Assembly: GCF_030758315.1 (NCBI RefSeq)
Contig: NZ_CP132336.1
Location: 2,571,001 to 2,635,000 of the forward strand
DNA: 64,000 nt
Origin: Pararhizobium sp. IMCC3301
GTDB lineage: Bacteria; Pseudomonadota; Alphaproteobacteria; Rhizobiales; GCA-2746425
Direction: 5' to 3'
Shown: piece by piece, positions 25,977 to 34,593 of the stretch
Numbering within the stretch: position 1 is the stretch's first letter
Layout: every line of letters begins with the position of its first letter
Position numbers and translations under genes: made by a program
The notes under the pieces: model-generated
The model's input: only the letters and a program-made list of their open reading frames with translations
Databases searched by the model: none
Told to the model about the DNA's origin: nothing

Positions 25977-27874
25977 TGATTGGCGCGCGCCCGGGCACAA
26001 TGAGCGGTCTGCGCCGGATTATCGCCGCAGCGATGGCGCGCGACTTGTGCGCCTTTGTAGTGCCGGGACTGGATGTCGCGCGGGCGCACGGGCTCAATCT
26101 CGTAGCAGTGGGGCTGCATCTCGCTGCCACGCCACGCCACGCCAATGTGCTGCTGATTGTCGGGAAGCTGCCTCCGGGCCTCGCTGAAGCGGCTTCTGTC
26201 GCTTATGCCCAAATGCCGCGGCCGCGTGCAATCCTCGCATTGGGGGCGAGGGATATTGCGCCCTTGCCCGTAGCCGATGCCATCGGGGACCTGTCGCAGG
26301 CCGGGCTTGCCGCGGCTCTGGCCGATCTGCGCGCGGTCTTTGCCAGCGGTGCCTTCGCGCCCAGGGTGACGCAGTTCGAAGCGCCGGTGTTGCAAATCCG
26401 CATTGAATATACCTGTCCGATGCACCCCGAGGTGGTTAGCGACGAGCCCGGTTCCTGCCCGATTTGCGGCATGACGCTGGTGCCCGGAGAAACATCAGCA
26501 AGTGCCCATGCCGGTCACGCTGGTCATGGCAATCACGCCGGTCCTGCGAAAGAGGCCGCGATGCCGGCTCATGCGCCGGCCATGCCTTCCGCCAGCCACG
26601 ACCACAGCAAACACGCAGCTGCGCCGGCGCAATACACTTGCCCGATGCATCCCGAAGTACTCAGCGACGAACCTGGTTCCTGCCCGAAATGCGGCATGAC
26701 ACTGGTGCCGGTCGAAGACACGAAGAGCGGGGAAAGCGGCCACAGCGCTCACGGTGGACATGCCAGTCACGGAGATGGCAGTCACGGCGGACAGGATCAC
26801 AGCATGCACGGTGGTCATAGTGGTCATGGCGGCGGTGAAACCATCGCAGGAATCGAGCCGCATTTCATGTCGATGGTCGGTCTGACCCGCGATATGCCGG
26901 CCAGCCCCGATGGTTTGCGGATGGACTGGATTGACGTGCCGTTCGGGCCATTCTTCCCGGGTCTGCCAGCGGGCCTCGATCTGAACCTGACACTGGATGG
27001 CGATACCGTCGTTAAAACTCGGGTGCGAAGTCTGCTCAATGCCGGGCCAGCCCTTGCCGATAGGGCCATTCCGAACGATCTTTGCGACCGTCTGGCAGCA
27101 CTGGTGCCGCTTGCACCTGTCGCCATGCGGGAACTGGCTTGCCGCGCGCTGGAGAGCGCAGCGGACGCGCAGGAGGCGCCCGATGCAGCTGTTGCCCGTG
27201 CCGCTGCAGTCGAGCGCGAGCGGATCGTCAGCCATCTTGGCTGGCTGGCGGGTTTTGCTGGCCAAACCGGGATGGTCTGGCTGGAACGCCGTGCCGCAGC
27301 ACTGCAGCTGGTGCTGCGCGCATCGCCCGTCGATGAAATCGCCCGGCGCGCCGGATCGGTTCGGGCGCTTATGAGCCGGGTCAGGGCAACGCCGCTGATG
27401 AAGGCAAAACTTGCCGGTATCGGCCTGCTCGATAATGATGCTTCGGTGGGCGGTCCGGTTGGCCGCGCTTCCGGCAGGCAGGAGGATGCCCGTGCGCGCG
27501 ATCCTGTCTATACCGCTCTGGGCTTTGCGATTGTCACCCAAACCGGCGGTGATGCGCTTGCCCGGCTGCACCAGCGCTGTGATGAGATCGCCCAGAGCCA
27601 GGACTTGATCGCGAGCGCCGGTGCGATAGCATTTCCCGCTTCCTCCTACATCGGCAAAATATCCGGTGAGGGCAGGGCAGAAATCGAGACGCCGCGCGGC
27701 CCGGCACAACTTGAACTGTCGCTGGAAAACGGTCGCATCGCCAGCGCCCGGCTGACCACACCCTTTGCCGCACAGATCGATCTGATCGACGGGCTCACAG
27801 CGCAGACCGAACTGGCCGACGCGCTGACCGCGATCGGCTCGCTGGATCTTGATCCGTGGGAGGTACAGGCGTGA
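25973..27874 (+). CDS. Fusion of NuoB-like domain, two heavy-metal-binding domains and NuoD-like domain
   Basis: A 633-residue fusion. Residues about 1-140 follow NuoB (the stretch starting HANVLLIVGKLP, then QMPRPRAILALGARD), but the CC and GSC cysteines that hold cluster N2 in NuoB are absent. Residues 146-171 and 221-246 are two heavy-metal-binding domains (YTCPMHPE, then CPICGM or CPKCGM), each followed by His/Gly-rich linkers (GHAGHGNH; GHSAHGGHASHGDGSHGG). From about residue 300 the pattern is that of NuoD / hydrogenase large subunits: FGPFFPGLPAGL, where NuoD has GPQHPSTHG, and RERIVSHLGWLAGFAGQTGM. The quinone-site His is gone. Overlaps the NuoH-like gene (GTGA). Likely a metal-binding, redox-altered peripheral arm; function unknown. 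Confidence 0.85.
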   Translation: MMIGARPGTMSGLRRIIAAAMARDLCAFVVPGLDVARAHGLNLVAVGLHLAATPRHANVLLIVGKLPPGLAEAASVAYAQMPRPRAILALGARDIAPLPVADAIGDLSQAGLAAALADLRAVFASGAFAPRVTQFEAPVLQIRIEYTCPMHPEVVSDEPGSCPICGMTLVPGETSASAHAGHAGHGNHAGPAKEAAMPAHAPAMPSASHDHSKHAAAPAQYTCPMHPEVLSDEPGSCPKCGMTLVPVEDTKSGESGHSAHGGHASHGDGSHGGQDHSMHGGHSGHGGGETIAGIEPHFMSMVGLTRDMPASPDGLRMDWIDVPFGPFFPGLPAGLDLNLTLDGDTVVKTRVRSLLNAGPALADRAIPNDLCDRLAALVPLAPVAMRELACRALESAADAQEAPDAAVARAAAVERERIVSHLGWLAGFAGQTGMVWLERRAAALQLVLRASPVDEIARRAGSVRALMSRVRATPLMKAKLAGIGLLDNDASVGGPVGRASGRQEDARARDPVYTALGFAIVTQTGGDALARLHQRCDEIAQSQDLIASAGAIAFPASSYIGKISGEGRAEIETPRGPAQLELSLENGRIASARLTTPFAAQIDLIDGLTAQTELADALTAIGSLDLDPWEVQA

Positions 27875-28770
27875 GCGTTGCAATGCCGCTTCTAGCGCTG
27901 GCCCTTGGAGCTTATGGTCTCGCCGTGCTGGAGGGTTGGGTCGTGCATGGCCGGTTGAGCCTGGGTCGCCCGGCAATTGCAGCGCTGGCTTTGCTGGGGC
28001 GCGAATCGGTGCTGGCGCGCACTTCGGACCGCCTGTTCTTCGAAGCCGGGCCCGTGCTTCTGCTGGTCGCCGGACTGCTGGCTGTGTCGGTAATTCCCCT
28101 GGCACCGGCTCTGATCATCACCGATCTGGCCAATGGTGCTCTGTTTTTGAATGCCGCATTGGCCTATGTGCTGGTGGCGCTCATCATGGCCGGATGGGGG
28201 CCGAATGGCGCTTACGCCATGATTGGCGGCTGGCGTTTTCTCGGGCAATTCATTGCCTATGCGATGCTCATCGTGATGCCGATTACGGCGGTGGCAATGC
28301 GCGCGGAATCGCTCTCCACTATTGTCATCGTCACCTCGCAGGAGGGGTTGTGGAACATCCTCTACCAGCCGATCGGTTTCGTGCTGTTTATCGTTGCTGC
28401 AATGGGGCTGGCCTGGCTGCCGCCGCTTGATCTGCCAACTGCGCCGGGTGATCTGGCCGGTGGCATTGAGGCGGAATATACCGGAGCGCGGCTGGCTGTG
28501 CTGCGGCTGGCGCGGATGGTCATTATTCTGGCGCTCGCCGGAGCCACTGTAACTTTCTATCTGGGCGGCTGGCTTGGTCCCTGGCTGCCGGCCTGGGCCT
28601 GGAGCGCCATCAAGATTCTGGCCGTTGCTGCAGCGATGCTGATCTTCGGACGCTTTGTGCCACGGGTTCGCGAGGCGCGTTATCTGGCGGTCAGCTGGAA
28701 ATTGGGCATCTCGCTGGCGCTCGCCAATATATTTCTTGTCGGCGTCATCGCGCTGCTGGTGCCGCTATGA
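27871..28770 (+). CDS. Complex I subunit H-like membrane protein (NuoH homologue)
   Basis: 299 residues with about eight membrane helices. Family landmarks are RTSDRLFFEAGPVLLLVAGLL, the GWGPNGAYAMIGGWRFLGQ segment and PPLDLPTAPGDLAGGIEAEYTG. Compared with usual NuoH, the N-terminal RGPNRVG loop is missing. Glutamates normally found in SYE and AExNRxPFDLPEAE are replaced (AYAM; GLAWLPPLDLPTAP), which removes part of the acidic channel that links quinone chemistry to pumping. The GTG at 27871 overlaps the previous stop (GTGA). A related fold also occurs in membrane hydrogenases (HycD). Confidence 0.85.
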   Translation: MSVAMPLLALALGAYGLAVLEGWVVHGRLSLGRPAIAALALLGRESVLARTSDRLFFEAGPVLLLVAGLLAVSVIPLAPALIITDLANGALFLNAALAYVLVALIMAGWGPNGAYAMIGGWRFLGQFIAYAMLIVMPITAVAMRAESLSTIVIVTSQEGLWNILYQPIGFVLFIVAAMGLAWLPPLDLPTAPGDLAGGIEAEYTGARLAVLRLARMVIILALAGATVTFYLGGWLGPWLPAWAWSAIKILAVAAAMLIFGRFVPRVREARYLAVSWKLGISLALANIFLVGVIALLVPL

Positions 28771-29291
28771 CCGGCATAAATGCGCAGATGATTTTCCTCG
28801 CCTTCTTTGGCGTGGCGGCAGTGTGGTTCGGCGTTGGTGTTTTCCGCACCCATTCAATGGTGCGCTCCGCCCTTGCATTGCTGTTCTCGCAAACCGCTGT
28901 CGGCCTGATGTTTCTCGTCATGCAGGCGGAGTTTCTCGGCATCCTGCAGATCATGATGATGGCCACCGAAATGAGTGTGATGGCGATCTTCATGGTGATG
29001 TTCATGATGGACCCGGGCGGTATGGGAGCCATGGACATGACCCACCAGAAGCGCCTCTCGCTCTGGGTCGGCGGCGTCGCACTGGTGGCCGCGCTTTTGG
29101 TGTCATTGCTGGCCGACTGGGGCCCGCCCGCAACGGATATCCCTGAAGCCGCACAGCAGACCGCAGATCTGGGGCGGGAACTGCTCGGCCGGTCAATGCT
29201 GATATTCCAGTCGGCGGGGCTGACAATCCTGACCGCGATGGTCGCCGCGACGATGGTCGCGATTGTGCCGAACAAGGAGCCAGGCAAGTGA
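28767..29291 (+). CDS. Complex I subunit J-like membrane protein (NuoJ homologue), Met-rich
   Basis: 174 residues with five membrane helices. FRTHSMVRSALALLFSQTAVG and MQAEFLGILQI follow NuoJ, but the TM3 motif YaGAvmVLF is replaced by MMMATEMSVMAIF. Residues 63-95 hold about 13 methionines and end in DPGGMGAMDMTHQK. ATGA overlaps both sides show tight translational coupling. In complex I, TM3 of NuoJ undergoes a helix change during turnover; loss of its motif fits a different coupling mode. Confidence 0.85.
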   Translation: MTGINAQMIFLAFFGVAAVWFGVGVFRTHSMVRSALALLFSQTAVGLMFLVMQAEFLGILQIMMMATEMSVMAIFMVMFMMDPGGMGAMDMTHQKRLSLWVGGVALVAALLVSLLADWGPPATDIPEAAQQTADLGRELLGRSMLIFQSAGLTILTAMVAATMVAIVPNKEPGK

Positions 29292-29599
29292 TTATTGAGC
29301 TGATAATCGCGCTCAGCGTCGGCGCGGGAATGTTTGGCGTCGGGCTTTATGGCGCACTCAGCCAGACCAATCTTGTGATGATCATCATGGGGGTCGAACT
29401 GATCCTGGCTGCCGCGCTTGTCAATCTGGTTGCCTTCTGGCGCTATCTTCACCCCGATGAGCCGGCTGCGCAGATGTTCGTGCTGATTGTCATGGCAGTG
29501 ATGGCGGTCGAGATGACGGTCGGTTTTGGCATTGCCATCGCACGGTTCCGCTCACGCGGATCGCTGGAAATGGAAGAAGCCCGCGAGTTGAGGGGATGA
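29288..29599 (+). CDS. Complex I subunit K-like membrane protein (NuoK homologue)
   Basis: 103 residues with three membrane helices. Both acidic residues of the NuoK proton path are kept: the Glu in MIIMGVELILAAALVNLVAF (TM2) and the Glu in VMAVMAVEMTVGFGIAIA (TM3). The GTG start overlaps the nuoJ-like stop (GTGA). It resembles MrpC of cation/proton antiporters as well. Intact, in contrast to the B, D and H homologues. Confidence 0.9.
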   Translation: MIIELIIALSVGAGMFGVGLYGALSQTNLVMIIMGVELILAAALVNLVAFWRYLHPDEPAAQMFVLIVMAVMAVEMTVGFGIAIARFRSRGSLEMEEARELRG

Positions 29600-31491
29600 T
29601 GATGCTGGCACTCACCCTGCTTGCGCCGCTGCTGGCAGCTCTCGCCATTCTTCTCGTGCGCCGCGCGCCCGGCCCTGTTGCACTCAGTGGCGCAGCGCTG
29701 AGTTTGGCAGGTGCGCTCGGCCTGCTCTACGGTATCTCAGGCATCGACGCCGTCGAAGCAGTCTTGCCCGGCCTTCCCGGCATGCCGCTGCGGCTGACCG
29801 CCACGCCATTGACGGTGGTGCTCTCGCTGCTGGTCGCAACCGTGGCCGCTTTCGTTCTGATCTATGCTGTCGGCTATATGCGCAACGATCCGCAGCGTGT
29901 GCGGTTTTTTGGCACGATGCTGTTGTTTGTCACCGCAATGCAGGCGCTGGTGCTGTCAGGTGACTGGATCACCTTGCTGGCGGCATGGGAGATGATCGGT
30001 TTTGCCAGCTATCTGCTGATCGGATTCTGGCATGACCGACCAGATGTAGCCAGCTCCGCCACACGGGCTTTTCTGTACACTCGCAGTGCCGATCTGGGGC
30101 TCTATATCGGCGTCTTTTTGCTCATTGGCACCGCTGGCAGCAGCGAGATTTCGCTGACCCTCTTGACCACCGGTACGCCTGCACTGATTGCCGGTTTGTT
30201 GCTGCTGCTGGCCGCGATGGGCAAGTCGGCCCAGGTGCCGTTGCAGAACTGGCTGCAACGCGCCATGGCCGGCCCCACTCCGGTCTCGGCCCTGCTGCAC
30301 TCGGCGACGCTGGTGGCGGCCGGGGCAATCCTGTTGATCCGCACCGCGCCGATGCTGCCCGGCGGCGCACTGCTGGCAGTCGGTATCGTTGGCGGTGTCA
30401 CCGCCGTCGTGACTGGATTGATAGCCCTGGCGGAGCGTGATCTGAAGCGCCTGCTCGCCGCCTCTACGTCAAGCCAGTATGGTCTGATGCTGGTCGCGAT
30501 CGGCGCTGGAGCACCGGTCGCGGCGCTGTTGCATCTGATCGCCCATGCCGCCATCAAGAGTGCGCTGTTCCTTGGCGCCGGTGTGTTCCAGCATGACCGC
30601 GGCGACACAGACCTTGATGGTCTGGCCGGTGCGGGCCGGGCGCGGCCGGCAATCTATACCGGCTTTGCCATTGCGGCACTGGCTCTGGTCGGCATTCCGC
30701 CACTGGCCGGGTTCTTTTCCAAGGATGCTATCATTGCCTCCGCGCTCGCCGGCTCCTCGGTGGTCTGGCTGGCACCGCTGGCACTGGCCGGAACGCTGCT
30801 GACCGGCGCCTATATGGGCCGGGCGCTAAGCGTGCTGTGGCGCGGTGCTGCCGGACCGGCGCGCGAGCGCATTCCCGAAATGGCGCTGGGCTTTGCTGTG
30901 CTGGTGGCGCTGGCTGTGGTGCTGGGCGCTGTGTTCGGTCCGCTCGAACGGCTGCTTGACGCTGGCATGGCCGAAGTTGGACTGATTGTGCCGGCGCTTG
31001 GGCTGGGGGCTAGTCTGAGTGGCCTTCTGCTGGGCTGGTTCGTCGCGCCGCGCCGGCTGCTCGGTGCGTTGTTCAACCCGGCCCGGGGCGGCTTTACCAT
31101 AGCCGGCGGCATGGACCGGCTGGTCCTGCGCCCGGCTCTGGCTATCGCCGCCGACTGCGAGCGGCTGGAACAGCTTATCTATCGCTCAGTGCTGGCGTTC
31201 GGCCTGCGTCCGGCTCTGGCAATCGCCGCGGCCTGCGAGCGGTTGGAACAGTTTCTCTATCGCTTAGTGCTGGCGTTCGGACGGATCAATTTGTTGTTCG
31301 GCGGCTTGGTCCGGCGCGCCGATGCGGAGGCTATTGACGCGCTGATCTTCGGGCTGGTGCGGCGCATCATCGCCAGCGGCAACCGCGCCCGCCGCCTGCA
31401 AAGCGGTCTGATCCACCGCGAGCTTGCCATTACAGTCGTCGGCATCGCACTGATTGCGGTGGTGCTGCTCGCCGCACCGTTTTATTCCTGA
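29596..31491 (+). CDS. Complex I antiporter-like subunit L (NuoL homologue)
   Basis: 631 residues. The 14-helix antiporter core keeps the main charged residues: Glu in AAWEMIGFASYLLIGFW, Lys in MGKSAQVPLQNWLQRAM, His in GPTPVSALLHSATLVAAG, Lys in HAAIKSALFLGAG and Lys in GFFSKDAI. A lateral helix region and a last membrane segment (ELAITVVGIALIAVVLLAA) follow. The C-terminal lateral region contains a 26-residue tandem repeat (31129-31284). Three ATGs in a row start the gene; the first overlaps the previous stop. Proton or cation translocation is the likely role. Confidence 0.93.
   Translation: MMMLALTLLAPLLAALAILLVRRAPGPVALSGAALSLAGALGLLYGISGIDAVEAVLPGLPGMPLRLTATPLTVVLSLLVATVAAFVLIYAVGYMRNDPQRVRFFGTMLLFVTAMQALVLSGDWITLLAAWEMIGFASYLLIGFWHDRPDVASSATRAFLYTRSADLGLYIGVFLLIGTAGSSEISLTLLTTGTPALIAGLLLLLAAMGKSAQVPLQNWLQRAMAGPTPVSALLHSATLVAAGAILLIRTAPMLPGGALLAVGIVGGVTAVVTGLIALAERDLKRLLAASTSSQYGLMLVAIGAGAPVAALLHLIAHAAIKSALFLGAGVFQHDRGDTDLDGLAGAGRARPAIYTGFAIAALALVGIPPLAGFFSKDAIIASALAGSSVVWLAPLALAGTLLTGAYMGRALSVLWRGAAGPARERIPEMALGFAVLVALAVVLGAVFGPLERLLDAGMAEVGLIVPALGLGASLSGLLLGWFVAPRRLLGALFNPARGGFTIAGGMDRLVLRPALAIAADCERLEQLIYRSVLAFGLRPALAIAAACERLEQFLYRLVLAFGRINLLFGGLVRRADAEAIDALIFGLVRRIIASGNRARRLQSGLIHRELAITVVGIALIAVVLLAAPFYS
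31129..31284 (+). repeat. Two tandem 78-bp units in the NuoL-like gene
   Basis: Units 31129-31206 and 31207-31284 encode RPALAIAADCERLEQLIYRS(...)GL and RPALAIAAACERLEQFLYRL(...)GR. The two are closely similar in DNA and protein, so this is an in-frame duplication of one amphipathic helix in the lateral-helix region. Confidence 0.93.
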
Positions 31492-31504
31492 GGAGACCCG
31501 TCCC

Positions 31505-32968
31505 ATGTTGCCACTCCTGACCCTCGCAACCTTCCTGCCGATTGCCGGTGGCCTTGTCCTGATGGCGCTGCCGGACCGCTCGGCGCGCATGGCGCATGGC
31601 GTCTCTATCGTGGTCAGCGGCCTGACCTTTCTGGTCACCCTTGTCATCTGGTGGCGCGGCGTTCAACCTGGCGGCTTTGCCCAGATTGAAGAAATGGCCT
31701 GGATTCCGGCCATCGGCGCGGCCTACCGGCTGGGCGTGGATGGGCTCAGTCTGCCACTGGTACTGCTGACCTCGTTGCTGTTTTTCCTCTCGGCAATCTA
31801 TTCGGCACGGGTGAGCGAGCGCGCCTCCACCTATGTGGTGGTGTTGCTGATGCTGGAAACCGCTTCGCTCGGCACATTCATGGCGCTGGACGGGCTGCTG
31901 TTCTACGTGTTTTTCGAAGTTTCGCTTGTGGGCATGTATTTCATGATAGCCGGGTGGGGCCATGAGGATCGCCAGCGCGCGGCGCTGATGTTCTTTCTCT
32001 ATACGCTTTTGGGCAGCCTGCCGCTGCTGCTGGCGATCCTCGGACTTTATCTCGGCAGCGGCAGCTTCGACATGCGCGTCTGGATCGACGCGCCGCCGCT
32101 GCAGGGGTTGGCCGCAATGCTGGCGCTGATTGCGATGCTCATCACATTTGCCATCAAGATTCCGGCCTTTCCGGTGCATACCTGGCTACCGGCCGCCCAT
32201 GTGCAGGCCCCCACGGCAGGCAGCGTCATCCTCGCCGGGGTGATGCTGAAATTCGGCACTTATGGACTGATCCGCTTCGCGCTTCAGATGACGCCGGAAG
32301 CCTTTATCCAGGCCGGCCAGTTCATTCTGGCCTTCGGGGTAATCAGCGCGCTCTACGGCGCGTTCGCGGCGCTGGCCCAGAATGATTTGAAGAGAATGAT
32401 TGCCTACACGTCAATCAACCATATGGGTTATGTGGTGATGGGTGTGGCTGTCGCGGCGCTGACGCTCGACCCCGCCATTCGCATTGTGGCGCTTGATGGC
32501 GCGACTTTGCAGATGGTCAGCCACGGCCTGGTCACCGGCGCGCTGTTCTTCCTGGTCGGCATGTTGCAGGATCGTGCCCACAGCCGCGAGATGGCGGATT
32601 TCGGCGGGTTGTTGGGCAGTGTTCCGTGGCTCGGATGGGCCTTTATCCTCTCCGCTTTCGCCTCGCTCGGCCTGCCCGGGTTGGCGCATTTCCCGGCCGA
32701 ATTCCAGATTTTCCTGGCAACGCTGAACGCCACCCCCTGGGCAATCATCGCGATCCTTGCCATCGTCGTCACGGCGGGGCTGTATCTGCGCGCCATTGCC
32801 AGAGTCTTTCTCGGCGCGGCGAACGAAAAATGGCAAGCGATGCCCGATCTCGACCGGCGCGAGAAACTGGCTATTGTGCCGCTTCTGGTCCTGACAATCC
32901 TGATTGGCGTGGCACCAGCCTGGCTGATTGACCTGATCCATACCACCATGGCGAGCCTTGCTTTCTGA
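31505..32968 (+). CDS. Complex I antiporter-like subunit M (NuoM homologue)
   Basis: 487 residues with about 14 membrane helices. Key motifs are FFEVSLVGMYFMIAGWG (Glu), FAIKIPAFPVHTWLPAAHVQ (Lys), APTAGSVILAGVMLKFGTYGL (Lys) and AYTSINHMGYVVMGVAV. All charged residues expected for a proton half-channel appear present. GAGGAG about 10 bp upstream supports ATG 31505; this is the only gene in the cluster with a small gap (13 bp) before it. The next start overlaps its stop. Confidence 0.94.
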   Translation: MLPLLTLATFLPIAGGLVLMALPDRSARMAHGVSIVVSGLTFLVTLVIWWRGVQPGGFAQIEEMAWIPAIGAAYRLGVDGLSLPLVLLTSLLFFLSAIYSARVSERASTYVVVLLMLETASLGTFMALDGLLFYVFFEVSLVGMYFMIAGWGHEDRQRAALMFFLYTLLGSLPLLLAILGLYLGSGSFDMRVWIDAPPLQGLAAMLALIAMLITFAIKIPAFPVHTWLPAAHVQAPTAGSVILAGVMLKFGTYGLIRFALQMTPEAFIQAGQFILAFGVISALYGAFAALAQNDLKRMIAYTSINHMGYVVMGVAVAALTLDPAIRIVALDGATLQMVSHGLVTGALFFLVGMLQDRAHSREMADFGGLLGSVPWLGWAFILSAFASLGLPGLAHFPAEFQIFLATLNATPWAIIAILAIVVTAGLYLRAIARVFLGAANEKWQAMPDLDRREKLAIVPLLVLTILIGVAPAWLIDLIHTTMASLAF

Positions 32969-34332
32969 TGGCCCACGACCTCTCCTTTCTGATCCCGGAG
33001 ATGACGCTGGCCGTGACGGTCGTCTTCATGCTGCTCGCCGAGATGGCGCGCATGCCGCGGTTGGCGCTGGGCTTCGGGCTGGCCGGTCTGGCACTGGCGG
33101 TGGCGGCGACATTTCCGGTTCTCGACGCCGCAAACACGGTCTTCGGCGGCACCTACCGGATCGATTTGCTGAGTGGCTGGGCCAAGCTGATTCTGCTGCC
33201 GGGCACGGCACTGGCGCTGCTGCTGGCGCGGGCGGAACTGGCCGGCAAGGACCGTGAGGGCAGCGTCTATTCCCTGCTCTGCCTTGTCACACTCGGTGCG
33301 CTGATGCTGGCGGGCGGCGACGACATGATGCTGCTGGTGCTTGGCGTTGTGCTGACCGGGCTGGGGTCCTTTGCGCTGGTGGCCTATCCGCGCAATGATG
33401 CAGCGACCGAAGCGGGAATGAAATATCTGGTTTTCGGCGCGGTCACCGGGTCGGTGATGATCTACGGACTGACCTTCTGGTTCGGCGGCGCCGGAACCAC
33501 CTTGTTTTCCGGCCTCGGCGTGCTGGGCGAACGGCCCCTCATCGCCATTGCAGGGCTGCTCGCAGTGATTGTCGGACTGGGCTACAAAGCCGCGCTGGTG
33601 CCGTTTCATTTCTGGGCACCTGACGCTTATGACGGAGCGCCGGTTTGCGTCGCGGCCTATCTGTCGGTCATTACCAAAGTGGCGGCGTTGTTCGCCTTTG
33701 TCCGGGTGCTGGGCGAACTGCCGCCCGCCACCGGCTGGCCTCTGGTGATCGCCCTGATTGCGGCGGCGACCATGACCTATGGCTATCTTGCAGCTCTGGT
33801 GCAGACCAATCTGGTGCGGCTGATCGCCTATTCCTCGGTCGCCCAATCGGGGTATTTCCTGCTTGGCATCGCGGCGCTCGGGGTCAGTCCGCTGGCCGTG
33901 CCGGGCGTCATTGTCTTTGGGGCTGCCTATGTGGCGATGAATCTCGGTGCTTTTGCTATCGTCATGGTGGCCGGGCGAAATCTCGATGACATGCGCGGCT
34001 TTGGCCGCCGCGCCCCTTTTGCCGGTGTTGCGATGGTGATCTTCCTGTTGTCACTAACCGGTATTCCGCCGCTGTTCGGCTTTGTCGGCAAGGTCTATCT
34101 GTTCGGCGCTGCAATTGAAGCCGGCTTTCTCTGGCTGGCAGTGATCGGCATTCTCAACACGGTGCTTGCGCTTGGGGTCTATCTGCGCATTGTCGTGCCG
34201 ATGTATCACACAGCGGATAACGGCAGCACGGCCACCGCCCCGCCCGGATTGCCACTGCTGACATTCGTCTGGGCTGTGGCGGCGCTCGTCACCCTGTTTA
34301 TGGGACTGTTTGCCAGCGTCCTGCCGGGTTGA
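32968..34332 (+). CDS. Complex I antiporter-like subunit N (NuoN homologue)
   Basis: 454 residues with about 13-14 membrane helices. Landmarks are TEAGMKYLVFGAVTGSVMIYG (Glu, Lys), LGYKAALVPFHFWAPDAYDGAPVCVAAYLSVITK (Lys in TM7 and TM8) and LIAYSSVAQSGYFLLG. The end matches NuoN (LSLTGIPPLFGFVGKVYLF). Start overlaps the nuoM-like stop by one base (TGATG). Last gene of the cluster; genes for C, E, F, G and I are absent, and 261 bp without a gene follow. Confidence 0.94.
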   Translation: MAHDLSFLIPEMTLAVTVVFMLLAEMARMPRLALGFGLAGLALAVAATFPVLDAANTVFGGTYRIDLLSGWAKLILLPGTALALLLARAELAGKDREGSVYSLLCLVTLGALMLAGGDDMMLLVLGVVLTGLGSFALVAYPRNDAATEAGMKYLVFGAVTGSVMIYGLTFWFGGAGTTLFSGLGVLGERPLIAIAGLLAVIVGLGYKAALVPFHFWAPDAYDGAPVCVAAYLSVITKVAALFAFVRVLGELPPATGWPLVIALIAAATMTYGYLAALVQTNLVRLIAYSSVAQSGYFLLGIAALGVSPLAVPGVIVFGAAYVAMNLGAFAIVMVAGRNLDDMRGFGRRAPFAGVAMVIFLLSLTGIPPLFGFVGKVYLFGAAIEAGFLWLAVIGILNTVLALGVYLRIVVPMYHTADNGSTATAPPGLPLLTFVWAVAALVTLFMGLFASVLPG

Positions 34333-34593
34333 AAGCTGACACGAAGTGACTGGGTTGGCCTGTCCCCCGATTTCATCGGATCTATTGTGAAGTGACCGCA
34401 CGGCAGGCTGCCATTTTTCGGAAACGCGCCGATTTCTGCGGCTTCACAGTAGGTATTCCACTTTACCGATAATTTACGATATTCCCAACTTGTCACATCG
34501 CGCGCAATGACCTTTAGGGAATAGGAAATTTTGAGCGGTAGGGTAACGCTGGCAACAAAAGACAATCGTGCCTTTGTGCACAGGGGATATTTG

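Noticed and set aside
26495-28105. 536-codon reverse frame opposite the B-D fusion gene
   Set aside because: It runs through two well-supported plus-strand genes and their overlap, and the translation has no recognisable domain.
32428-33846. 472-codon reverse frame opposite the NuoM/NuoN-like genes
   Set aside because: Antisense shadow crossing the overlap of two clear genes.
25584-34332. Annotation of the cluster as a standard NADH dehydrogenase or as an Mrp antiporter
   Set aside because: Genes E, F, G, C and I and the N2 cysteines are missing, so a NADH:quinone role is not supported. H-, A- and J-like genes and the D-like domain are not part of Mrp operons.
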